Origin: Fimbriimonadaceae bacterium
GTDB taxonomy: Bacteria; Armatimonadota; Fimbriimonadia; Fimbriimonadales; Fimbriimonadaceae
DNA length: 64,000 bases
Assembly: GCA_019454125.1 (NCBI GenBank)
Contig: CP075365.1
Coordinates: 2,040,218-2,104,217, forward strand
Direction of reading: 5' to 3'
Part shown: positions 57,655 through 64,000 of the stretch, in pieces
How the letters are laid out: each line of letters begins with the position of its first letter
Numbering within the stretch: position 1 is the first letter of the stretch
Made by a program: the position numbers and the translations under genes
Notes under the pieces: generated by a model
Told to the model about the DNA's origin: nothing
What the model saw: the letters and a program-made list of their open reading frames with translations, nothing else
Databases searched by the model: none

Positions 57655-58374
57655 GTGATCGCCGTCGCGCGGCCAACCGATCCGTCCCTGCTCGCCCTCC
57701 TTGACCGGCACCCCGAAGTCGAGCTCGTCGAACGCGCGACCCAGCCGGGTCAGATCGACTTCTGGCAAGGGGACTGGCACCGCCAAGTCGTGACTGCGCG
57801 GCCCGACCTCGAGCTCTACGGCGTGGTCGAAATCGAGGACAACAACCCGCTCGTCTGCGCGGACGTCGCCTCAGTCCCCGGGCCGGCCGCGACGCTGGCG
57901 ACCCTGGCGCTGGCCCCGGTCGGCATCGCGCGCATCGTGAGCGAGCCGCCTTCCCTTCTCTTTGCCTCGCCGGTCGATTACAGCGACCTTGAAGCCGCGC
58001 TGCCCCGCTGCGGGATCGAAGGAGCCGACTTAGCCTTCGAGCAGCAGGACCTCGGCACGGTGGTGGCGATGCTCGCGATGGTGGTTGTCGAGCCGCCGGG
58101 GACTCTGGAAGAGGTCGCCGCCCTCTATCGCGAACGGTACGAGCGGAGCTTCTTTGTGCGCGAATCGCGGGTGGATGAGTGGTACGGTCGCCTCGTCGAA
58201 GGGCAGCACCACGCGGCTTACCGCCTCGAGTCCACTGAGGACGAGGGCCACGCCCTGTTGAGCGTGCACGTCATCGCCGACCTGCACGGAAAGTGCGGTG
58301 CTTCGCAGCTCGTCCACTGCATGAACGTGATGGCCGGGTTCGAAGAGTCGCTCGGGCTTGACCGGCCGTTCTAG
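57655..58374 (+). CDS. degenerate ArgC paralogue (N-acetyl-gamma-glutamyl-phosphate reductase-like, no catalytic Cys)
   Basis: 239 residues versus about 345 for ArgC. The N-terminus SLLALLDRHPEVELVER matches the ArgC start, but the GxxGxxG dinucleotide loop is lost (IAVARPTDPS). SVPGPAATLATLALAPVG aligns with the NPGCYPTA catalytic loop, with Pro in place of the nucleophilic Cys. LAFEQQDLGTVVAMLAMVVV matches the FTPHLVPM-RGIL strand. The C-terminal ADLHGKCGASQLVHCMNVMA then [12 protein letters not shown] matches DN-GKGAAGQAVQ-MNLM. It is thus probably a non-reductase scaffold or regulator. Its stop shares CTAG with the FmdB-like gene. Confidence 0.7.
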   Translation: MIAVARPTDPSLLALLDRHPEVELVERATQPGQIDFWQGDWHRQVVTARPDLELYGVVEIEDNNPLVCADVASVPGPAATLATLALAPVGIARIVSEPPSLLFASPVDYSDLEAALPRCGIEGADLAFEQQDLGTVVAMLAMVVVEPPGTLEEVAALYRERYERSFFVRESRVDEWYGRLVEGQHHAAYRLESTEDEGHALLSVHVIADLHGKCGASQLVHCMNVMAGFEESLGLDRPF

Positions 58375-58694
58375 GAGCCAGGCGCCTTCTCCGCCTCGAC
58401 CTCTTCGGGCCCCCCGATGATGACGTCCACTCCGGGGCCAGCCACTTTCTCCCAAACGCCGAACTCGGACTTTTTCCACGTGGTGAAGCCGCGCCGGGCG
58501 GCTTTGTCGGGATCCAGGGTGCCCTTGGTCTTCACGTTCATGCGGCTCACCAGACGCTTGACCTCCAGCCCGCAGGCCGGGCAGAACTTGAGCGGCGGGT
58601 CGTTCACGGACTGGATGACCTCAAAGCGGGTGCCGGCGAGCTCACACTCGTCATGAAGATGCTCGTACTCGTAGATCGGCACAACTTTCATCAT
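58371..58694 (-). CDS. FmdB-type zinc-ribbon protein
   Basis: 107 residues. [20 protein letters not shown] then [20 protein letters not shown] matches the FmdB/CxxC family, but the first half has H-x-x-x-C instead of the usual CxxC, while the second CPAC is kept. This His/Cys variant occurs in some family members. The C-terminal 55 residues are Lys/Glu-rich. Members are small regulators or metal-site accessory proteins of unknown mechanism. Confidence 0.82.
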   Translation of the reverse strand: MMKVVPIYEYEHLHDECELAGTRFEVIQSVNDPPLKFCPACGLEVKRLVSRMNVKTKGTLDPDKAARRGFTTWKKSEFGVWEKVAGPGVDVIIGGPEEVEAEKAPGS

Positions 58695-58729
58695 ACGCCG
58701 CCTGGCGACGCGGTAGCCTCTTCGTAGGC

Positions 58730-59392
58730 GTGCCTTACGCGGAATTCGACCACTTGCAGCAGAGGATCGTAGCGTGCGAGCGCTGCCCTCGCCTCCGGGC
58801 TTGGTGCCAGGAGGTCGCCCGGACCAAGCGGAGGCAGTTCCAAGACGAGTTCTACTGGGGCCTCCCGGTCCCGAACTTTGGCGACCCCGAAGCGAGCGGG
58901 CTCATCGTGGGACTGGCCCCGGCGGCCCATGGCGCGAACCGAACGGGCCGCATGTTCACAGGCGACCGTAGCGGCGAGTGGCTGTATCGGGCCCTCTTTC
59001 GCGCTGGGCTCGCCAGCCAGCCGAACGCCGACCATGCCCAAGACGGCCTGCGGCTGGAGCGCGTCCTCATCACGGCCATTTGCCACTGCGCGCCTCCCGA
59101 CAACAAGCCGCTGCCGGAAGAGATTGAGAACTGCTCGATCCACCTGCGCGACACCCTCGCCCTTCGGCCCTGGCGCGCCTATCTGTGCCTCGGCTCCCTG
59201 GCCTGGCGTCGGCTCTTCGCGCATTTGGGTGTTCGGCCCTTCCCCGCCTTCGCCCACGGGGCGGAAGTAGAGGTCGGGGAGGCAACCGTCTTCGCGAGCT
59301 ACCACCCGAGCCAGCAGAACACCTTCACGGGGCGGCTCACGGAGGAAATGCTCGATTCCGTCGCCACCCGGTTTGCAAGGGCTCTGGGCTAG
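58730..59392 (+). CDS. family 5 uracil-DNA glycosylase (UdgB-like)
   Basis: 220 residues from GTG 58730. The family 5 motif [20 protein letters not shown] is complete. Four cysteines ([11 protein letters not shown] near residues 16-26, CHCAPPDNK and ENCSIH near 116-136) can bind a 4Fe-4S cluster. The C-terminal [16 protein letters not shown] is the second active-site motif. It excises uracil and other deaminated bases from DNA; such enzymes are typical of thermophiles but occur elsewhere. Start codons of this gene and the FmdB-like gene are 35 bp apart. Confidence 0.93.
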   Translation: MPYAEFDHLQQRIVACERCPRLRAWCQEVARTKRRQFQDEFYWGLPVPNFGDPEASGLIVGLAPAAHGANRTGRMFTGDRSGEWLYRALFRAGLASQPNADHAQDGLRLERVLITAICHCAPPDNKPLPEEIENCSIHLRDTLALRPWRAYLCLGSLAWRRLFAHLGVRPFPAFAHGAEVEVGEATVFASYHPSQQNTFTGRLTEEMLDSVATRFARALG

Positions 59393-60537
59393 TTCACGAG
59401 GGAGATGCGCTCCAACTTGTGCCGGATCAGCTCGCCGTTGCGCGAGACCGAGACTTCGACATGGCTGCCAGGCTCGCCGCGCAGGCGGCCTTCTATTTGG
59501 CGGAAGTTAAAGCGGGTCGTGTCCGCGCCGTCGACGCCGAGCAGGCTGTCTCCCCGCTTGATCCCGGCCTTCTCAGCGGGAGAACCGGGGACCACGTTGA
59601 AGACGGTCGCACGTCCCGCCTTGGGGTTGAAAGTGGCGCTGAGCCCGGGCTCCCCTTCCGCCGGATCGGTGACCTCGCCGCTGAAGTTGTCCAGCCAAAC
59701 CCGACGGCGAGCCAGGTCGAAAGTGACGTTAAAGTGCTTCAGGAACCCGAACCCGATTGTGCCGTCCCCGTCCGCGTCGCTCGAGGGCAGGTCGATCACG
59801 CTCCACGTGCTCTTGGGGACGGGAACGCCATAGATCTTCAGGTCTGGAAGCTCCGCGTAGAACGAATCGACGGGGCCGCTCGCGACCCAAGACGTGGCCA
59901 TGAAACGCGGCTTCTTGCCTTCTTCCCAAAGGCCGACCCGTTCCAACACCTCCTTGTGGGTCGTCGCGTAAAAGGCGTTGCCCGTGTCGAGCGAGAGGGT
60001 CATCCTCTTTCCGCTGGGAGCCTCGACCGCCATCGGGATCGAGCTCCGGCCGAGAGGCAGCATCCGCGCCATGAACGTGCGCTTGTTGTCCGGCTGGCGG
60101 GTCGAAATGTCCAAGTTATCCGGATGGACTATGATCACTTTGCGCTCGAAGTTGATCTCGGTCACGTGGCGCGCAAAGGGGGCGAGGCCGAGGATGCCGT
60201 CCACATGGGTGCCATAGGCGAGCGTGTAGTGGTCGGCCGGCTGCTGGATGATGTCCCTTTCCGCGACGTCCGACTCGTAGGGCCCGATGCGCAGGCTCTT
60301 GAGCTTCACCGACTTGGCCTCGAACGAGCCGACGAAGTCGCGCAGGTTGATCGTGCCGTCTGCGGGGCCGACGTTGAGGCTCTCGTTGAGCACGATCGTG
60401 CCCGAGAAGCCGGTGTCGAACATCAGAGAGACGGCGCGGCCGTTAACGTGCGCGTCGACCACGATCGCGTTCTCCCCGATGCGGAAGGGAATCTCGACGG
60501 GCAGCTGCAAAAGAGTTCCAAAGAGCGCGGCTAACAT
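59389..60537 (-). CDS. double retropepsin-like aspartic protease with PDZ domain
   Basis: 382 residues from ATG 60537, preceded by AGAGG. Residues about 20-135 hold the first retropepsin-like lobe with [14 protein letters not shown], and about 150-265 the second with [14 protein letters not shown]; each carries a DTG motif. A PDZ domain follows ([32 protein letters not shown]). The two lobes suggest a pepsin-like bilobal active site within one chain. The first 20 residues are weakly hydrophobic ([15 protein letters not shown]), possibly a signal. Its substrate is unknown. It is convergent with the UDG gene, sharing CTAG. Confidence 0.88.
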   Translation of the reverse strand: MLAALFGTLLQLPVEIPFRIGENAIVVDAHVNGRAVSLMFDTGFSGTIVLNESLNVGPADGTINLRDFVGSFEAKSVKLKSLRIGPYESDVAERDIIQQPADHYTLAYGTHVDGILGLAPFARHVTEINFERKVIIVHPDNLDISTRQPDNKRTFMARMLPLGRSSIPMAVEAPSGKRMTLSLDTGNAFYATTHKEVLERVGLWEEGKKPRFMATSWVASGPVDSFYAELPDLKIYGVPVPKSTWSVIDLPSSDADGDGTIGFGFLKHFNVTFDLARRRVWLDNFSGEVTDPAEGEPGLSATFNPKAGRATVFNVVPGSPAEKAGIKRGDSLLGVDGADTTRFNFRQIEGRLRGEPGSHVEVSVSRNGELIRHKLERISLVN

Positions 60538-60611
60538 GGGTGGATCGCCTCTCTTTATACGTTCCGCCGAGGATGTCGCGTCCCAAGGCCGACCCAATGG
60601 CGAAGATTCTG

Positions 60612-60617
60612 TATACT
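60612..60617 (+). promoter_or_regulatory. -10 element TATACT upstream of the livJ-type operon
   Basis: TATACT about 60 bp before ATG 60679, with a weak CCGACC in the -35 position 17 bp upstream. A leader of roughly 55 nt would precede the first gene. Confidence 0.4.
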
Positions 60618-60678
60618 AGCCGCCGCTTTAGCCGTCGGACCAGCAACGGTTCGAAAGGGCTAAACGTCAGTGACGATC

Positions 60679-61962
60679 ATGAGACGCTACGGAGCATTCC
60701 TCCTTGCCGCCGCGGCCCTTGCCTGCGGCCTCACCGCTGGTTGCAAAGAAGAGGCGTCAGGCGCCGCTGGATCTAGCGCCGGTTCCTCTGGGACTGGCAC
60801 CGCTGGGTCGCACGGCGGCGATGGCACCACCACTTCCAGCCGCCCTGCCCCTTCGAAAGAAGGCAACTCGATCCAGGGCGACACGATCCGCATCGGGCTC
60901 GTCGCCAGCCAAAACGGCGACTTGAAGCCGTGGGGCGACGACAGCATCAAAGGCGCCCAACTGGCTGTGGACGAGATCAACAAGGCGGGCGGCATCAAGG
61001 GCAAGCAGGTCCAGCTGCTGGTCGGCGACAGCGCCTCGAAGCCCGAGCAGGGCAAATCGGCCGCGCAGAAGCTCGTCGGCACTGACAAGGTCATCGGCTT
61101 GCTCGGCGAGGTCGCCAGCGGCATCACCCAGCAGATGGCGAACGTCGCGTTCGACGAAGGCGTTCCGCTCATCGCGGTCGGCGCGACCAAGACCGACATC
61201 ACCAAACAAGGCAGCAACCTCTTCCGCGTCTGCTACACGGACGATTTCCAGGGCCCGGTCATGGCGAAGTTCGCCTACGAAGAGCTCGGCCTGCGGAACG
61301 TCGCCGTGATGACGGACAACAAGCAGCCCTATTCCCAGTACCTGAGCGAAACCTTCAAGAATGCTTTCGTGAAGCTCGGCGGCAAGATCGCGGACGAGCA
61401 GTTCTATGAGACGGGCACGACCCAGTTCAACGCCCAGATCGGCCAGATGAAGTCGAAGAACCCGGACGGGGCGTTCCTGAGCGGTTACTTCAACGAGGTC
61501 GGCCCGATCGCCAGCCAGATGCGCCAGGCGGGCATCAACGTCCCCCTGATGGGCGGCGACGGATGGGACAGCACCCAGTTGCAGACCTCCGGCGGCCAAG
61601 CCATCATCGGCGGCTTCTTCTGCAACCACTATAACAACCAGGAAGACCGGCCCGTGGTCAAGGACTTCCTCAGCAAGTGGCAGGCGAAGTACGGCGGCAC
61701 CCCCGGCACCACCATGGGCGCCCTGGGCTACGACGCGGCGATGCTCATGATGGACGCGATCAAGCGCGCCGAGGGCGATAACGGCGCCGCCGTCACCCGC
61801 GCACTCGAGGCTACCGAAGGGTTCGCTGGGGTCAGCGGAGACATCACCCTGAACGGCAAGAACGGCGATCCGCCGAAGAGGGCCCTCGTCGTCGAAGTCG
61901 TCAAGGACGGACAAGCTTTCAAGAAAGCCTACGATCCTTCTGACCTGGCCGACTTGAAGTAG
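60679..61962 (+). CDS. branched-chain amino-acid-type ABC transporter substrate-binding lipoprotein
   Basis: 427 residues from ATG 60679 (a GTG at 60670 is in frame). A lipoprotein signal ends LTAGC (Cys 22), then a Gly/Ser/Thr linker of about 40 residues. The LivJ-type periplasmic-binding domain follows: IRIGLVASQNGDLKPWGDDS, GAQLAVDEINKAGGIKGKQV, ALGYDAAMLMMDAIKRAEGD. It binds leucine/isoleucine/valine-type or related ligands outside the membrane. It is the first gene of the cluster and ends 1 bp before the permease. Confidence 0.93.
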   Translation: MRRYGAFLLAAAALACGLTAGCKEEASGAAGSSAGSSGTGTAGSHGGDGTTTSSRPAPSKEGNSIQGDTIRIGLVASQNGDLKPWGDDSIKGAQLAVDEINKAGGIKGKQVQLLVGDSASKPEQGKSAAQKLVGTDKVIGLLGEVASGITQQMANVAFDEGVPLIAVGATKTDITKQGSNLFRVCYTDDFQGPVMAKFAYEELGLRNVAVMTDNKQPYSQYLSETFKNAFVKLGGKIADEQFYETGTTQFNAQIGQMKSKNPDGAFLSGYFNEVGPIASQMRQAGINVPLMGGDGWDSTQLQTSGGQAIIGGFFCNHYNNQEDRPVVKDFLSKWQAKYGGTPGTTMGALGYDAAMLMMDAIKRAEGDNGAAVTRALEATEGFAGVSGDITLNGKNGDPPKRALVVEVVKDGQAFKKAYDPSDLADLK

Positions 61963-61963
61963 T

Positions 61964-63118
61964 TTGCTAGCGCCCGAAAACCTACTGGCAGCGTTCGAAA
62001 TTTCGATCCTGCCGCAACAGCTTGTGAACGGACTCCTCCTGGGGTCGATCTACGCGTTGATCGCGCTGGGTTACACCATGGTGTACGGCGTGCTTCGCCT
62101 GATCAACTTCGCCCACGGCGAAGTGTTCATGCTGGGGTCTTACGTGGCGCTTTTCGTCTCGTGGGGGCTGGGGTTCCACCCGGCGGACTTGGCACGTGCC
62201 GACCGCCCTTCTTCAGCCCTCTATCTGGCGATCATGCTCCTCGCGAGCATGGCGGTCTGCGCCCTCATCGGAGTGTTGATCGAGCGACTGGCTTACCGGC
62301 CCATGAGGAGCCAGCCGCGCATCGCCTCGCTCATCACCGCGATCGGGGTCTCGCTCTTCATCCAGTATGCGGGCGGGCTCTTCCTGCCCCAATCGCCGCC
62401 CCCCGCGATCTCCGAGCAGATCAACCCCTACCGCGGCAGCCTAGACCTCACCCTGAAGCCGGCGCCCGCACAACTGCTTCAGCAGGCCGACACCCTGCAA
62501 GGGAACGTGGTCGCTGCCCAGCGCGCCTTAGAGGCCGCCGCCAACACGCCTGAGGAAGCTCAGCTGCGGACCCAGCTTCAGGAGAGCCAGAGGCAACTGT
62601 TCCAGGTCCAAGGGGAGATCAACAACGAATCCGTCGACCTGACCATCCCGATCGGCCAGCTCATCATGCTCGGCACGACCGTTGCGCTTATGGGCGGCCT
62701 TTGGTACCTGGTGCAAAAGACGAAGACCGGCCGAGCCATGCGCGCCGCCTCCCACGATTTTGATTCGGCCTCGCTGATGGGCGTCAGCGTCGGCCGCGTC
62801 GTGACCATCACGTTCTTGATCGGTTCGGCGCTCGCCGGTGCCGGGGCCATGATGTACGCCACCGTGCTGCGCACCCCGCTCACCCCATTTATGGGCGTCA
62901 CGCCCGGTATCAAGGCGTTCGTGGCGGCGGTTCTCGGCGGTATCGGCAATATCCCTGGCGCCGTCCTTGGCGGCTTGCTGATGGGCGTGGTCGAGACCCT
63001 GGCCGTCTGGGCCGGCTTTAGCGGTTACAAGGACGCGGTGGCTTTCGTCATCCTCATCGTGGTGCTGCTCTTCAAACCCGGTGGCCTCCTCGGTTCGGCC
63101 AAGGTGGAAAAAGTATGA
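61964..63118 (+). CDS. branched-chain amino-acid-type ABC permease (LivH family) with helical insertion
   Basis: 384 residues from TTG 61964; typical LivH proteins have about 290-310. Core motifs are intact: LVNGLLLGSIYALIALGYTM, VYGVLRLINFAHGEVFMLGS, KTGRAMRAASHDFDSASLMG, FMGVTPGIKAFVAAVLGGIG and NIPGAVLGGLLMGVVE. A loop of about 85 residues, of which about 60-70 are extra, sits between the fourth and fifth membrane segments (bases about 62,400-62,650). It is Gln/Glu/Ala-rich and probably coiled-coil (LLQQADTLQGNVVAAQRALE). It forms the membrane channel with LivM. Its stop overlaps livM as ATGA. Confidence 0.92.
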   Translation: MLAPENLLAAFEISILPQQLVNGLLLGSIYALIALGYTMVYGVLRLINFAHGEVFMLGSYVALFVSWGLGFHPADLARADRPSSALYLAIMLLASMAVCALIGVLIERLAYRPMRSQPRIASLITAIGVSLFIQYAGGLFLPQSPPPAISEQINPYRGSLDLTLKPAPAQLLQQADTLQGNVVAAQRALEAAANTPEEAQLRTQLQESQRQLFQVQGEINNESVDLTIPIGQLIMLGTTVALMGGLWYLVQKTKTGRAMRAASHDFDSASLMGVSVGRVVTITFLIGSALAGAGAMMYATVLRTPLTPFMGVTPGIKAFVAAVLGGIGNIPGAVLGGLLMGVVETLAVWAGFSGYKDAVAFVILIVVLLFKPGGLLGSAKVEKV

Positions 63119-64000
63119 AGTTTTGGGCCGTACGCGCGCTTTCCGTACTCGCGGCCCTTGCGTTCGCTTATGGCCTTGAGAGCGTGGTCTCCGGCAATAT
63201 GGCTGAGAACTACCGCCTCTTTGTCTTGGCCGGTCTCTACGTCACCCTTGCGGTCAGCTTAAACCTTATCAACGGCATAACCGGCCAGTTTTCGATCGGC
63301 CATGCAGCCTTTTACATGGTCGGCGCTTACAGCGCGGGTGCGGTCTCGCAAGCGTTCTATGCCAACCAGTCTCTTGGCCAGGTTCCTTGGCTGATAACGA
63401 TGGCCCTTTTCGGTGGCGTTTGCGCCGCGATCGCCGGTCTCGTCGTCGGCTTGCCCAGCCTTCGCCTTCGTGGGGACTATCTCGCGATTGTGACACTCGG
63501 TTTCGGCGAGATTTTGCGCATCGTTGCGCAGAACATTAAGGAGGTGGGGGGCGCTTACGGCATGAATGTGAAGCCTTTCGGCTCGGCCCCGAACACCCTG
63601 TGGCTAGTCTGGTTACTTGCCATTCTGTGCATAGCCGTATGCCGAAACCTACTCAGAACCGCCCACGGGCTGCCCTTCTTGGCTGTGCGCGAAGACGAGG
63701 TGGCGAGCTCCGCCATGGGGGTTAACGTTCCCTCGACGAAGGTCACCGCGTTCGTTATAGGATCTATGTTTGCGGGAATGGCTGGTGCGCTGCTCGCCCA
63801 CACGGAAACGTTTATCTCTCCCGACATGTTTAAGATGGACGTGTCGTTTATAATTCTGACAATGGTGGTCCTCGGCGGCACAGGCTCCATCACTGGTTCG
63901 ACGGTCGCAGCCGTCGCACTCTTCGCCATTCCCGAGTGGCTGAGAAATCTCCAAGACCCGGTCACGAAGACCGCTTATCAGATCCCGGGTTCTGCGATTG
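63115..64000 (+). CDS. branched-chain amino-acid-type ABC permease (LivM family), 5' part
   Basis: At least 295 residues from ATG 63115; the gene runs past the right edge with no stop. Motifs SLNLINGITGQFSIGHAAFY, LPSLRLRGDYLAIVTLGFGE, VREDEVASSAMGVNVPSTKV and GGTGSITGSTVAAVALFAIP are those of LivM. The start overlaps the livH stop (ATGA). The codon composition from about 63,580 onward is more AT-rich than in livH, with ATA and TTA/CTA codons rare elsewhere in the window. The ATPase genes livG/livF probably follow beyond the window. Confidence 0.92.
   Translation, partial: MKFWAVRALSVLAALAFAYGLESVVSGNMAENYRLFVLAGLYVTLAVSLNLINGITGQFSIGHAAFYMVGAYSAGAVSQAFYANQSLGQVPWLITMALFGGVCAAIAGLVVGLPSLRLRGDYLAIVTLGFGEILRIVAQNIKEVGGAYGMNVKPFGSAPNTLWLVWLLAILCIAVCRNLLRTAHGLPFLAVREDEVASSAMGVNVPSTKVTAFVIGSMFAGMAGALLAHTETFISPDMFKMDVSFIILTMVVLGGTGSITGSTVAAVALFAIPEWLRNLQDPVTKTAYQIPGSAI

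Noticed and set aside
56857-57786. Longer N-terminus of the VanX-like protein reaching 57786
   Set aside because: The extra residues would overlap the divergent ArgC-like gene and read as its antisense. GTG 57603 precedes the first conserved VanX motif.

Overview
The window is about 64 kb of GC-rich, densely packed bacterial chromosome. It reads most like a member of the Armatimonadota, probably the Fimbriimonadia. The evidence for this is indirect: three short PEP-CTERM proteins ending in VPEP or IVPEP-helix-RRRK, a pseudopilin with an H-X9-DG type tail, an OstA/LptD-like outer-membrane protein (so a diderm), class II ribonucleotide reductase next to NrdR, and a tricorn-like protease. No marker rRNA is present, so the taxonomy is inference. 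I see no tRNA, rRNA, CRISPR array, insertion sequence or integrase, and no phage genes.

Layout. 1-7.1 kb: the 3' part of an LptD/OstA-like gene, a small conserved-looking ORF, a glycogen debranching enzyme, a serpin translationally coupled to it, and convergent E1 alpha/beta subunits of a 2-oxoacid dehydrogenase. 7.2-14.9 kb: a thioredoxin-fusion protein, a polytopic glycosyltransferase-like protein, a large STN-like protein, an ECF sigma factor coupled to a single-pass membrane protein with a second STN-like domain, a pseudopilin, and a membrane zinc-ribbon protein with an L7/L12-like tail. 15-26.6 kb: a proton pyrophosphatase with a roughly 270-residue insertion, a TlpA-like thioredoxin, a tricorn-like protease, a phosphonatase-like HAD protein, GyrA and a membrane protein. 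27-38.7 kb: three PEP-CTERM proteins interspersed with a TIM-barrel isomerase/epimerase, a DUF1287 protein, an MFS transporter, AspRS, and the nrdR-nrdJ pair. 39-46.9 kb: two tandem subtilisin-like proteases, a GH15 glucoamylase-like enzyme, and a PCD-aroC-pstB cluster. 47-64 kb: an XRE-TPR regulator coupled to a lipoprotein gene, a PAS-GAF-degenerate GGDEF protein, a phosphoesterase, transketolase, a large secreted protein of unknown role, a VanX-like dipeptidase, a degenerate ArgC paralogue, an FmdB-type zinc ribbon, a family 5 uracil-DNA glycosylase, a retropepsin-PDZ protein, and the start of a branched-chain amino-acid type ABC transporter (livJ-livH-livM) that runs off the right edge.

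How it works together. Core metabolism (glycogen/starch breakdown, 2-oxoacid oxidation, transketolase, chorismate, class II dNTP synthesis) is mixed with secreted and cell-surface functions (proteases, protease inhibitor, PEP-CTERM proteins, pseudopilin, lipoproteins). Gene packing is extreme. Same-strand neighbours often overlap by ATGA, GTGA or TGATG. Four convergent pairs share one CTAG in which both genes stop. Several divergent pairs start 24-51 bp apart. Several genes have a -10-like hexamer only 5-8 nt before the start codon, suggesting leaderless transcription.

The most novel-looking items are the sigma-factor/STN module at 9.7-14.1 kb, the pyrophosphatase insertion domain, the catalytically dead-looking ArgC-like protein, and the membrane zinc-ribbon/L7-L12-like fusion. 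All functional calls come from reading motifs by eye, with no database search.
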